64,000 nt of DNA from Prionace glauca (Eukaryota; Chordata; Chondrichthyes; Carcharhiniformes; Carcharhinidae). The position numbers and the translations under genes were made by a program. Where the stretch lies: assembly GCA_037974335.1 (NCBI GenBank), contig CM075760.1, positions 59,526,515 through 59,590,514 on the forward strand, read 5' to 3'. Shown piece by piece: positions 29,826-41,310 of the stretch (positions within the stretch are counted from its first letter, which is position 1; each line of letters begins with the position of its first letter). A model generated the notes under the pieces. That model did not search any database and was not told where the DNA came from. It saw only the letters and a list, made by a program, of their open reading frames with translations.

Positions 29826-32599
29826 ATGCATGGGCCAGCGAAAGGTCTCTTCTATGCCATTTACTATCCTATTCCTGCTGCTATTGGTGTCCCTGGTAAG
29901 AGACAAATCTCAAAAAAAAGTTATTTACATTGTTTCGTTTCTAAAAAAAAACCAATAATTTGGGTATCTTCTCTTTCAGGAACGGGCTAATTATTCTATT
30001 TAGCACTAATGAGTTTAAGGGACTCCAACGGGGTACTGACCTTTGTATATAGGTGCCTTATTTGATATTATACCGTATAATGGTAAATTCTATGCTTTAC
30101 TTGATTGAGTCATAGAACATTCCAAGATATTATTCAACTTAATATGCTGCACAAAGGTAGAAATGCATTTAACTGGGTAGCCTAATTTGAACTATAATTG
30201 ATAACTTTGCATCTGTTATATTGTTTAACTCTGAGTTTCATTAAAGGTAGCAAAATTCGCTGGTGTTCTGAATGCAATTTTGGAACAATACCGCGTAACA
30301 GAGAAGTACCATGTATTTTCATGCCGTGATTTATTGGTGAATTAACTATTACATTGCATTCTTTGAATTAGATGAAATCCGATATTAAAGAAAAATCATA
30401 TCATGATCACAAGAATTTGCAGTGCGGCAGCTGCAATGACTGAATAGTTACAATACCATGATTGGTATTGTATACAATTGGTATACAATACTGGGCAGCC
30501 CCCAGTATTAATGTAGTCATAGGATTTAATTAAGGAAAGGTTTCAATCGGATGAATGGACACTCAAGAGTTTAAATCTGTGATGCACGTTTTACTTGTGC
30601 TGATAAATTTCTACATTTGATTTCTCGTTTGGATATTTTTATGGGTGTCTGTGGCAAGGTCAACATTTAGAACCGAAGAATCAGAAGGAGGCCATTCGGC
30701 CCATCGAGTCTCCACCGACCATAATCCCACCCAGCCCTATCCCCTTAATCCCTCGTAATTACATTGCTAGTACCCCTGACACAAAGGGACAATTTAGCAT
30801 GGCCAATTAACCTAACACTCACATCTTTGGACTGTGGGAGGAAATAGGACTGCCCAGGGGAAACCCATGCAGAAACGGGGAGAACATATAAACTCCACAC
30901 AGTGTCTCGCAATTTAACCCGGGTTCCTGTCACTGTGAGGAAGAAGTGATAACCACTGTGCCACCATGCCTCCCATTATTACTCATCTCTGATTGCCAGT
31001 GGAAAAGGTAAAGCTGCTCTTGTTTCTCTAGCCACTGCAGTACTTATGGGGGGAGCTTTCACAAAGACATTTAAAACCGAAGGACATAAGTAGATATTTC
31101 ATACAAAATTTGATCAAAGAGTTAGGTTACAATGGAAGTCCTAAAGAGAGGTGGCGAGAAACAACCGTTGAGAGCGGAAGTTCCAGATATTAGGGCCTCG
31201 GCAGCTAAAGATGAAACTATGGTGGGATAAATATCAGGGACACCCAAGGGGACAGAGTTGGAGGTAAGCTGCAGGAAGCTACAAGGACCTGGGATGAAAA
31301 TACTATGAAGGCATTGACAGATGAGGATGAGATTATTAAAAACGAGACACTGCTGTACTGGGAATCAGTAAAGATCAGCGAGCATAGACTTGATTAATGT
31401 ACTGGACCTGTTATGAACAACGGCATCAGTGGTAATTATTCCGAATGAGCTGAAGTTGGGTAACTAACCACGAGCTGACCAGGATACACAGTTTGTGGCG
31501 AGCTCAGATTGCAATGTTTTCTACAAATACACATGTTTAGTTCAGCTTTGGATATTGAACGAACACCAACTGCGGGAGTCTGAGGCAAAGGGTGAGATCA
31601 GGATCGATTTGGTAATTGATTGGATGAGTCAGTAACTGGTGTTTAGATTCCGCTCTGTAACGTTTCACTATTTTTTTACCTCTCACAGCCAACTTGTTGG
31701 CGATTGTAATCTTATGCCGAGGACGGTGTGGACTCTCCCGGTGCATCACCTACTACCTGGTGGCGATTGCGGTGAGTGATTTCCTGGTCATCATTTCTGC
31801 CGTCATCCTCAATCGGATCGGTCGCATCTACTTTTCTAACAGTGTCCTATCCACCACCCCCACCTGTAGAGCCAGCGCCTTGCTGGCCTTTGCCACTCGG
31901 GATGGTTCAGTTTGGTTGACTGTGGCTTTCACCATCGACCGTTTCGTGGCCATCTGCTGTCAGAGCCTGAAGACCAGATACTGCACCGAGAAAACAGCAT
32001 TGTGGGTTATAGGAATAGTCTGTGCCCTCAGCTGTATGGAAAACTTCCCTTACTACTTTGTCTACCAGCCTTTATACATCCTGGATGGGGTGCCCTGGTT
32101 CTGCGATATGAAGGTTGCCTTCTACACATCGTCAGCCTGGCTGGCCTATGACTGGCTGGACAAAATCTTAACCCCACTTCTTCCATTCCTCCTGATCCTG
32201 CTACTCAACACCCTGACTGTGAGACACATCTTAGGGGCCAGTAGAGCCCGCAGGAGACTCCGAGGCACCGAGAACCAGGGAGATCCGGAGATGGAAAACC
32301 GCAGGAGGTCCATTGTCCTGCTCTTCGCCATCTCGATCAGTTTTCTTCTCCTATGGGCTACCTACGTCGGACATTTCCTCTATGCACGGCTCGCAGGTGC
32401 GGGTTACCTCACCAGCCTGAATTTCAATAGCCCTGACTATATCCTTCAAGAGGCAACCAACATGTTCCAGTCTCTCAGTTCCTGCAACAATGTCTTTATC
32501 TATGCGGTGGCCCAGAACAAGTTCAGAGAGGAGCTGAAGAAATTACTAATTTGTCCCTTCACCACGCTCGCTGGTGGATTTCAACAGTGGAAAAAGTAG
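29826..32599 (+). CDS. GPR139-like G-protein-coupled receptor, copy A (two exons)
   Basis: A rhodopsin-class orphan receptor of the GPR139/GPR142 type, expected in the plasma membrane. Exon 1 (29826-29895) encodes MHGPAKGLFYAIYYPIPAAI then GVP and ends at GTAAGA. After a 1.8-kb intron, exon 2 (31689-32599, acceptor CTCTCACAG) joins in phase 1 to give about 326 residues. Seven hydrophobic segments follow in order. Visible landmarks are NLLAIVIL (TM1, residue 25 on), YYLVAIAVSDFLVII (TM2), C83 paired with the cysteine in PWFCDMK, DRF at 107-109 in place of DRY, a basic third loop (SRARRRLRG, ENRRRSI), and CNNVFIYA in TM7. The ligand is unknown here; GPR139 in mammals responds to aromatic amino acids. 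Exon 2 of copy B lies 1.7 kb downstream. Confidence 0.85.
30660..30975 (-). mobile_element. Shark tRNA-derived SINE
   Basis: The blocks GGAGGCCATTCGGCCCATCG, GGACAATTTAGCATGGCC, CACATCTTTGGACTGTGGGA and GATAACCACTGTGCCACCAT form a nearly full-length minus-strand copy whose tRNA-like head is at the high-coordinate end. Confidence 0.85.
31020..31480 (+). repeat. Dispersed repeat, common in sharks
   Basis: The order of blocks GAGTTAGGTTACAATGGAAG, TTCCAGATATTAGGGCCTCG, GGAGGTAAGCTGCAGGAAGC and TCAGTAAAGATCAGCGAGCA fits a widespread, non-coding elasmobranch repeat that I recognise. This copy is diverged. Confidence 0.5.
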
Positions 32600-33049
32600 C
32601 AATTATTTCGCAGGACCATCAGAGTGGGCCAGTGTGTAGCTGCCTCTGTTTCTCTGACTCTCTTGATCTGTTTGTCAGTCTCTGTCTCGCTTGTTTGTTT
32701 CTCTCTTTATCTTTCTCGCTCTGTCTCTCTCTCTCTCTCTCCCACACACACTCACACTCACGCACTCACACACACACACACATACATACGCACATTCAGG
32801 AATTTGGAAGTCCCACGTTCAACATCCTACCCTTAATGTATTTAGGGTATCTCCTGTTGCACAAAGTGTTCCGTGTTGTCAATAGTCGGTGAGTCCTGAA
32901 CTCAGGCGTGTCCAAATACTGGATGAGATGCGAAGCCACGTTCTGTATTTGCCCTCTCAAATGTGATGTAATATTAAAACCCGATGGATGACAATGGAAG
33001 TTGTAAAATTTGTTAACAGGAGATAACAAAATAAACTGTAGATCGAGGC
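32600..33049. other. Downstream of receptor copy A, with a CT and CA microsatellite
   Basis: CT and CA runs lie at 32722-32790. Nothing else is recognised. Confidence 0.6.
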
Positions 33050-33215
33050 ATTTAAAAATTGATCCTTGAGTATAGTGAAAATGGAAGGGAACTTAAACGT
33101 GGAATCAGAAGGGCTAAAAGGGGCCATGAAATGTATTTAGCAAATAGGAACAAGAGGAATTCCAACTTTTTTTATGCATGCAAGATGAGCAAAGGGATAG
33201 CAAGAACAGATTAGT
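33050..33215 (+). mobile_element. CR1-like LINE, internal fragment
   Basis: The blocks GGGCTAAAAGGGGCCATGAA and AAATAGGAACAAGAGGAATTCC resemble the part of CR1-like elements just upstream of the reverse transcriptase. Confidence 0.5.
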
Positions 33216-33234
33216 TGCACGGGGGAGCAATAAT

Positions 33235-33545
33235 AGTTGGGTAGTATTATTGCTAGACTATTAATCCAGAAACTCAGCCAATGTACTGGGACCACATTCT
33301 TGGATCGCGCTACAATAGATGGCGGAATTTGAATTCATAAACAAAAAATCTGGAATTAAAAAAATTACCGATGATCTTGAAAACATTGTCGTTTGTCAAG
33401 AAAACCCAATTTGATCACTGATGTCCTTTAGGGGAGGAAATCTGCCTTCTTTACCTAGTCTTGCCTGCATGTGATTCAGGAGCCATGACAATGTGATTGA
33501 CATTCAGTTGCCCTCTGTCAAGGGTAATTAGGAACTGATTCATGC
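33235..33545 (+). mobile_element. Shark tRNA-derived SINE
   Basis: Nearly full-length: ATTATTGCTAGACTATTAATCC, GGCGGAATTTGAATTCATAA, GATGTCCTTTAGGGGAGGAA and the TTGACATTCAGTTGCCCTCTG tail are visible, moderately diverged. Confidence 0.8.
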
Positions 33546-34035
33546 CATGACTAACTTTTTGATACATTTCATAATATTGAATTTTGGTGTCACCAGACGA
33601 GAGTCATTAGTCAGCCTGCTTGGCTTTTCCTTTGGTACTGGCCTTTGTTTGAGTTTTTACCTGGTGCCATACATTGGCAACCTTCCTGCCGAGAGAGGAC
33701 TCATGGAGATGTAAATACAACAGAGATTCTGTGCTGTCAAGGCATCTGGTTCTCCCTCTGCCAACTATTAGTATTGTCCAGAGGAAAGGGTCAAACAAGC
33801 ACTATTTGGCACCAGCTCTGTTGTGGGAGTTGTCAGTGAGCTGTCTGAGAGACAACAGATGAACACCTACAGGACTCCACTCCAGATCTTCTGTTAGGTT
33901 TTCCTGCCTCATCCTGCTTACCCTCCAAATCCTTCACAGGTAGAGGGCTATTTACCTGTAGCTGAGTGAGGGACAATGTTGAGGACTCCCCAGAAAGCTC
34001 TCTCCCAAAGGTTAACCTTTGTGTCGCTACCTAGG
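33546..34035. other. No recognised gene
   Basis: I searched this stretch for a second receptor first exon resembling YYPIPAAIGVP followed by a donor and found none. Confidence 0.5.
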
Positions 34036-34037
34036 AG

Positions 34038-34205
34038 CACTACGGTGGCATGGTGGTTAGTACTGCTGACTCACAGCATCACGGACCTCTGTTCAGTTCC
34101 AGTTTTGGGTCACTGTCTGTGTTGACTTTGTACATTTTCTCTGTGTCTGTACAGGTTTACTCCAGATGTTCCACTTTCCTCTCACACTCCAAAATACGTG
34201 CTGGT
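34038..34205 (+). mobile_element. Shark tRNA-derived SINE, head fragment
   Basis: CACTACGGTGGCATGGTGGTTAG, GCTGACTCACAGCATCA and CTTTCCTCTCACACTCCAAA form the tRNA-like head and body of the SINE family seen reversed at 30660-30975. Confidence 0.75.
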
Positions 34206-34327
34206 TTAAAAAAAAATCAAATTGTTGTGTGTGTGTATTTTTTTTATTTTAACACATCGTCAGTCGAATTGGAAATTTTTTCCATTGAATCGTATCTAAT
34301 TTTATTCTGTATTTCCCTCCCTGACAG

Positions 34328-35202
34328 TGAACATAATCACAATTGTGACACTGACGAGCAGAAACTGTGGTCTGTCCAAATGTGTCACTCGTTACCTGGT
34401 TGCCATGTCAGTGGGGGATCTGCTGGTCGTTATCCTCGACCTGATATTGAGACACATTCCCATTGTTTATCATGAACAGTTTTATTTCCTGCTGTCTCTC
34501 CCTGCCACTGACTGTTCTGTCTGGTTCACCGTCACTTTCACTTTTGATCGATTTGTTGCCATTTGCTGCCCCAAGCTGAAAAGTAAATATTGCACTGAGA
34601 AATCGGCGGCTATGGTTCTGGGAACAGTGACGGTGCTGAGCTGTTTCAAGAACATTATCTGGTATTTTATGTTATTAAATACATATTGGCTGCGGAACCT
34701 CCCCTGGTTTTGTGATTTCACAGGTGATGTTGTGGAATCTCTGGCCTGGGGAACAATTGAGTTCCTCCATTACATTCTAACCCCGTGTGTCCCATTCGTC
34801 CTGATTCTGCTGCTCAATGCTCTCACCGTCAGACACATTTTAGTGAGCAGCAGAGCCCGCAGGAGACTCAGGGCTCACCGCAGCGGGGAGAATCCCAGAG
34901 ACCCAGAGATGGAGTGTCGAAGGAAATCCATCATTTTGTTATTTGTTATCTCAGCCAATTTCATCCTCTTATGGTCAACATTCATGATTTATTCAGTATG
35001 GAATCGCATGTATGATTTGGGCTATCATTTCACATTAGATTTTTTTGTTATGGAATTGGGCTTCATGCTGCAACTCACAAGTTGCTGTACAAATACTGTT
35101 ATTTATGCCGCGACACAAACTCACTTCAGGCAGCAGCTAAAAAATGTACTGAAATATCCCCTTACGCAATTTTTCATCTCAATACAGCCTGAGAGGAAAT
35201 GA
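34328..35202 (+). CDS. GPR139-like receptor, copy B (second exon only)
   Basis: An intact second exon of a GPR139-like receptor, opened by acceptor CCCTCCCTGACAG and ending in TGA. It encodes 290 residues after the junction codon: NIITIVTLTSRNCGLSKCVT (TM1 end), YLVAMSVGDLLVVILDLIL (TM2), TFDRFVAICC with DRF, PWFCDF in the second outer loop, HYILTPCVPFVLILLLNALT (TM5), the basic loop SRARRRLRAH and ECRRKSI, and CCTNTVIYA in TM7. It clearly resembles copy A. The acceptor is in phase 1, so joining to the exon at 29826-29895 would give V in place of A at the junction and an open frame. No first exon of its own is visible between the copies. Confidence 0.82.
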
Positions 35203-35269
35203 CAACAACAAGACCTCTGACTCTTCCTATTGGGCATTCAAACTGTAAATCACCAAACAACCTCACAGA

Positions 35270-36030
35270 GACAGAAAGAGTGAAAGATAGAGAGAGAGGA
35301 CAATGTTAGCAAAAGTGAGATTGATAGGCAAAGAGTGGCACAGAGAGGGAAAGGGACAAAGACTTGGAGAGCAACAGAATTTGAAAGCGTTTCTAACAGG
35401 TACAGGAAAATAAACAGGGAGACAGACAGAAAAAAGAGAGACAAAGAAAGTGTCTCACAGAACGAGACAGACAGAAAAAAGAGAGACAAAGAAAGAGTCT
35501 CACAGAACGAGACAGACAGAAAAAAGAGAGACAAAGAAAGAATCTCACAGAACGAGACAGACAGAAATAGTGAGGAAAATGGCGAGGGAGATATACAGGG
35601 AATGAGAAAGGGAGACAGGAAGACAGATTGGAAGTTGTAATAAGAGAGGGAGAGGGAGACAAGGGGGGAAGCGGGAGACAAAAAGTGAGGCAGAGGGAAA
35701 TAGCCAGAGACAGATAGAAACAGAGATATAGAGACACAGAACAGGAGCGAATGGGAAAGAGTGAGACTGAAAAAGTACAATGGATAAAGCAAGAGCAAAA
35801 GTCAGAGTGAGGTGGGGGAGGCAGACAGACAAATAAGTAAAAGAGGGACAGGGAGTGGGAGAAGGAGAGTGACACTGAGGTGGGGGGGGGGCAGGAAAGA
35901 CAGAGGAAGAGGGTAGAAAGAGGGAGAGTGGGGAAGAGGCGGGGAGACAGCAAAAGGCAGAGTGAAACACTGAGAGAGTCAGAGGCACAGAGAGAGAGCC
36001 ACAAGAAACATAGAAAGAGGCAGAGAGATA
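35270..36030. repeat. Purine-rich low-complexity block with a 45-bp minisatellite
   Basis: Plus strand rich in GA and GACAGA. An exact 45-bp unit starts at 35419, 35464 and 35509 with a partial unit from 35554. Because 45 is a multiple of three, long artefactual open frames arise on both strands. Confidence 0.92.
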
Positions 36031-36184
36031 TATTTAAGGACTTTAACGATAATCATCAGGTGGAGCTTTGGAAGATTAGCTCCCTGATTGAGGCGGTTAA
36101 TGCTATCCAATCCGGGAGCCCTGCAGACATATATAATATGGTGTGTCAGGGTAACCAGAATTCAGGGCGTGTACACTCAGGTGT
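36031..36184. other. Unrecognised spacer
   Basis: A short stretch (TCAGGTGGAGCTTTGGAAG and following) that I do not recognise. Confidence 0.35.
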
Positions 36185-36405
36185 GGATGTGATGGACTGG
36201 TGGTTTTATCACCAGAGCAGTAATACAGAAACTCATGTTCTGGGCACACGGGTTCCGATCACATCACTGCGGATGGTGGAACTTGAATCTCGTGACCATA
36301 AAAAACATTGCCCATTTTCAGAAAGACCCATCTGGTTTCTCAGTGTCCTAGGGAAGGGCCACAGCAATGTGGTTGACACTTAATTGCCCTCTGAACATGG
36401 GCAAC
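36185..36405 (+). mobile_element. Shark tRNA-derived SINE
   Basis: Contains TATCACCAGAGCAGTAATAC, CGGATGGTGGAACTTGAATC, CATAAAAAACATTGCCCATT and CAATGTGGTTGACACTTAAT, the same family as 33235-33545. Confidence 0.75.
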
Positions 36406-36409
36406 TAGG

Positions 36410-37915
36410 CGGCACAGTTGCAAAGGCAGATGCCTTGAGTTGGCTACAATTAACGGACACTGGTCATATCCCCAGTGGAAGAGACAGTAATCATGAACTT
36501 TTTCAAAACTTTCCCAGTGACAGCCAATAATATTCGGCTATGGATACAAAATTACCCAGTCCTCAATAAACTGAAGCAGCGAGCGCTGATGGGGAAAACC
36601 AAAAGGCCGTTACAGCCTGAATTACACCCATATTGGATGGCAGAGAGCAGCTGACTGTGGAAGATGGCACACTCTTATGGGGTTTAAGAGTGTCACCCTC
36701 AGCCAAGGTTCACCATCCCATCCTCGCGGTACTCATGGCCACCCAGGAGTGACAAACTGAAGAACCTCCAAATTGCCACGTCTGTGGCCAGGTATGAATA
36801 CAGGGATTTGGTTGTGGGTCAGTGTTGGCAATGTCAACAAGGGACGAATGTCACCAGTCACTACTCTTCACACTTGGGAATGGCTGGAACGGCCGTAGAC
36901 GTGGCTGCACATGGACAGTGTCGGACCGTTCATGTGGTCTAAGTTCCTGATGATGATAGATGCTGATTCAAAGTGAATGGCCGTACACAGGGTGAGTCAA
37001 TCAAACACAAAGACAAGAGTGCAGGAATTTCATGCCTCTTTCTTGACACCCGGGATCCCGCAGGTGTTGGTTTCTGAAAATGGACCACCCTTTATGAGCC
37101 AGGAATTTGTGCATTGCATGAAGTTGAACAGAATTTAACGCGTTCGGACAGTGCCCATATTACCCTCATCCAGCAGCCTGGCAGAAAGAGTGGCCCAAAC
37201 ACTGAAAACAGGTTCAAAAAACCATCCCACAGCCTCCGTTGACAGCAAACTATCCAGATTTCTCTTCAATTGCAGGACAACATGCCCCCAATCACCACTC
37301 CCCCCCCCCCCACCTCAACAAATGGAATAGCCCAAGTAGAGTTGCTCATGATCACACTTCCCAAAGTTAAGTCTGATTTTCCGGGGGAGGGAGCTGACAC
37401 CCAGAACCGTTCCCATCAACTGGGACAGGCACTTAAAGGCAGTTGTTAGGCGATTAGTTAAGAATCATGGCAATGGATCCGCGTGGTTCTGAGGCACGTA
37501 CAGGTCAGGAACAGGGCCAGTTTCCTCTCAAGTCAGCTTGGGAGATGCCATCCTACGGGAATGTTTCAAACATCTACAAACCATGAAACCCCAAGACATG
37601 CAGGGAAAATCAATTCCCAGCACATCCGGAACTTTGGAAAGAATCCCAGGCACTCCGGCTCCTGCTCTCCATCTCCACCAGTGAGAAACTCGGAGTTGAA
37701 ATGGAAACAGTGGGCTTCGAATCTCGACCACATTGTCTCCCGATAAAGGGAACTCGGGCCACAACGCTCATGGTGGAAGAGGCGAGCTCGGGTCTGCTGA
37801 ACCCCACTGAGGCTGAGCTGGAGGAAACGGACCCAGCATTGAAATTCCAAACAAAGGCTTCCAAGGCCGTCAGCCCTCGGCGGTTACTCAGACCTAGAGG
37901 TGGAGGGGTGTAATA
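36410..37915 (+). mobile_element. Ty3/Gypsy-type LTR retrotransposon relic, pol 3' part
   Basis: The stretch corresponds to the end of the RNase H region and the integrase region of a Ty3/Gypsy-type element, plus the segment after it. It is clearly broken, with many breaks (ten or more). I see no gag, no protease or reverse-transcriptase part, and no terminal repeats. The level of decay suggests an old insertion. Confidence 0.65.
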
Positions 37916-38279
37916 ACTTAAAATTGATGAATGAGTTGGACATAGTCAAATATGAACTACGGAACTGAGGCCTGTGAAATCTGCTATTGAGGGATCTCCA
38001 CAGACGTAAGCTGCAGAGCGTGCTACGCTGAGAGTTGGGGAAAGTGAGGGAGTTTAGGGAAGTGGATAGAGAGATGTTGCAGTGTCTTGTGTCCCTTACT
38101 ACCCGTTCCATACTGCCATGTTCAGTTGGGTAGGTGTTGACCAGACATTACAGTTCAGAAAGTGACGTGGGACAAACGGAAGCAGCTGGTTGTTGAAAAG
38201 TCCTTGGAAGGAAAACTGAGGGAATTTTCTGAGTAGCTCCTGCTGATGCCATAGCTTCACGAAGCATTCCTGATGTTGT
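37916..38279. other. Unrecognised spacer
   Basis: Nothing recognised. It could belong to the adjoining relic, but there is no evidence for this. Confidence 0.35.
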
Positions 38280-38440
38280 TAATGTTCTAGGTACGAATCC
38301 CGAAACTGCAGCTGATGGAATTTGAATTAAATAAAATTGTCTGGAAATAAAAATCTACTGATGACCATAAAACCATTTTTGATTGTCGAAAGGACCAATT
38401 GTTTTCACTAATGTCCTTTAGGAAAGGAAATCTGCCAGGG
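38280..38440 (+). mobile_element. Shark tRNA-derived SINE fragment
   Basis: Contains GATGGAATTTGAATTAAATA, CTACTGATGACCATAAAACC and CACTAATGTCCTTTAGGAAAGG. Confidence 0.75.
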
Positions 38441-41310
38441 AGAGGGGAATAAAGCAAAGGTGAATTAGTTGAAGTGGAACGAGAGAACAGGGCCAGTAAG
38501 ACTCAGAGAAAGAGCTCCTAATTAAAGAGGGTCTGGCAGACTGAAATGCATTTGTTTCAATACAAGAAGTGTAACAGGTAAGGCTGATGGACGTAGAGCT
38601 TGGATTCGTTCTTGGAACTGTGAGGTTGCTGCTATTACAGAGACTTGGTTAAGGAATGGAGAGAAATGACAGTTTAACGTACAAGGATACAGATGATTCA
38701 AGCAGGATAGAGAGTGATGTAACGGGGAGGGACATTTTCAAGACTGGTAGGGAGAATATTGCAGCAGTACTGCAGGAGGACTGCACCCAATGTACTTCGC
38801 ATGGCTTGTACAGCGAGGCAGTATGGGTAGAGTGCGGGAATAGGAAGGCTGTAGTCACAAGATGCGACATTTTCTATTGGCCTCCCAACAACCAGCGGGA
38901 GATTAAGAAACAGGTATGAATGAGATTTTGACAAGGTGTTAAAGTAACAGGATTGTTGTGGTGGGAGAGTTAACTTCCTCAAAATTGACAGGGACTCATT
39001 TTGTGCTCAGTGTATGGATGGGGCAATGTTTGTAAGGAGCATCCAGGAGGGTTTCTTGAAACATTATATAGATAGTCCAGCTAGGGAAGCGGCTGAACTG
39101 CACCTGGTAATAGGGAATCAGCCTGGACAGGTGGTCGACATTTCGGTGAGGGAGCAGTTGGGGAACAGAGACCACAACTCAGTAAGCATTAAGGTAGGAC
39201 AGAGAAAGGTAAGCGTAATACTCAAGTGAAGATCCTACACTGGGCGAAGGCTAATTATAACAATATTAGGCAGAAACTGAAGAATGTAGATTGGGGCAGA
39301 TGTTTGAGAGCAAATCAACATCTGGCACTGGGAGGCTATGAAGTGCAAGTTGATAGCAATTCCGGACTGGCACATTCCAATGAGGATGAAGGATAGGTAT
39401 GGCAAATTTTGGAAACATTGTAAAATGAGATAAATTATGAGCCTAGTCAAAGTGAAAAAGGAAGATTTTTTTCTAGCCTAGGAAGACACAAAGCAATTAT
39501 GGAATACAAGAAAAAGAAACTTTGGTAAAGAGTAAGGAGGGCGAAAAGGGGTCACGAAAATTATTTGGCCGCAGGATGGAGGAAAATCCTCCATCCTGCG
39601 TTTGACATATGCATAAAGGACAAAGGTTAGCCAGGGAGAGGGCTGGCACACTCGAGGACAGGTGAGGGATTCTATGCGTGGAACCAGGGAAATGGCGAGG
39701 GATTAAATACTTTACATCAGTATTCGCTAAAGAGAAGGACTTAGTGCATGATGAGTCTGGGAAAGGATGCAAAGATAGTTTGAGTCATTTTGAGAAAAAA
39801 AGGAGGGGATATTGGTGTTCGTGAGAAACAGTAAGGTAGACAAGTCCCCAGGGCCTGATGTGATATATTGCAGAATACTGAGACAGGCCAGGAGAAAATT
39901 GCTGGGGCCTTGAGAGAAATCTTTGTATCATCACTAGCTACAGGGGAAGCACGAAGATTGGAGCTGATTTTTGTTTAGGAAGAATAGCAACAAAAAAACA
40001 GGTAAACACAGGCCAGTGAGCCTTATGTCAGTGGTCGGGAAATTATTGAAGACAGGATTTAAACCCACTTGGAAATAAATGGATGTAGTCGTGGGAGGCA
40101 ACATGTTTCTTTTTTGAAGGCCCTATCGTTTCTCACTAACTTGATCGAGTTTTTTCGAGGAAGTGATGAAGTTGATTGATGAGGATAGGGATATTATTCA
40201 ACATGGACTCCAATAAATCCTCAGACAAGGTCCCGCATGGCAGACTGGTACAGAAGGTGCAGTAAAATGAGATCAGAGGTGAGCTGGCTAGGTGGATGGA
40301 GAACTGGGTCGGTCATAGAAAACAGAGTGTCGCTGTGCAAGTGTGCATTTCTGAATGGAATGTTGTGGCTCAGGGATCAGTTCTGGTACCTTTGCTGTTT
40401 GTCATAGATATATAAATGATTAGAAGGAAATTGGGGAATCAGCTTGGAGATAATCGGCACATTGGGGGAAAGGTTGGAGAGCAGAGGATGCTGATTTAAG
40501 GTAAATGGTGGCGGGGCAAAAAGAACTGATTGGTTGAATGGACGAGTAATTCGCATATTTGATTTATTGCAGAGAAAAGTAACAAGATCAGTTTTGTTCA
40601 GCAGAATGTGAAGAGACAAATGGAAATGATGAAAACGCTACGAAAGTGAATATAGACGCCGAGGGACTTGAGTGAATTTGTGTATTAATCATTCATGATG
40701 TAAGACAGGTTGAGACAGCGTTAAACAAAAAAGTCAATAGTTTTTGTCTATTGGGGAAAAGAATACAGAAGCAAGGAAGTTGTGCTAAATTTGTAGAAAA
40801 CGCTTTGAAAATCATCAACCGAAAAATTCGGTCCAATTTTCGGCACCGAACTCACGCAGAATGTAAAGTCAATAGGCTGGGTGTAACGTAAAACACGAGA
40901 ATAATTCCAGAGATCAGAAACTTCGGCGACGAAAATATTTTGGAGAGGTTCGAACTAATTTCCTTAACAGGAAGTTGCTGATGTGACTTTAATGAGACAA
41001 TCAGAATCCTGAGGGGTGTTGACAGTTTAGTTAGAGGGAAACTCTCAATGGCAGAAGGATCTTGACACAGAGGGCGCGGGTTGAAGTAATTTGGTGAAAG
41101 AAGCATGGAGACATCACGAAAAACATTTTCAGACAGTGAGTGATCCAGATCTGGAATGTGCTGTTTGAGAGTGTGGTGCAGGCAGCGCCAATTAATGGTT
41201 TCAAAATTGGATTGGATAATTGTCTGAAAATGAACAAAATGCTAGACTGTGGGGTACAGAGTGATATTGGATGAATTCCTCCTTTAAAAGGCCAACACAG
41301 ACATGACGCT
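38441..41310 (+). mobile_element. CR1-like LINE, long but decayed
   Basis: Pieces in order are an endonuclease-type start near 38550 (AAATGCATTTGTTTCAATAC, AGAGACTTGGTTAAGGAATG), a VDKSPGPD motif at about 39838, a PVSLMSVVGKLL-like block at about 40010, HMDSNKSSDKVPHGRLVQKV-like at about 40200, and AQGSVLVPLLFV at about 40370. It is longer than the other copies and retains part of the endonuclease, but has many stops, frame changes and deletions. A 15-bp palindromic repeat of AGGATGGAGGAAAATCCTCC type lies at about 39573. Confidence 0.75.

Larger units (their letters stand above)
29896..31688 (+). other. Intron of the GPR139-like gene with two repeats
   Basis: Begins GTAAGA and ends CTCTCACAG. 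It contains a SINE at 30660-30975 and a dispersed repeat at 31020-31480. The rest is AT-rich and unremarkable. Confidence 0.8.
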
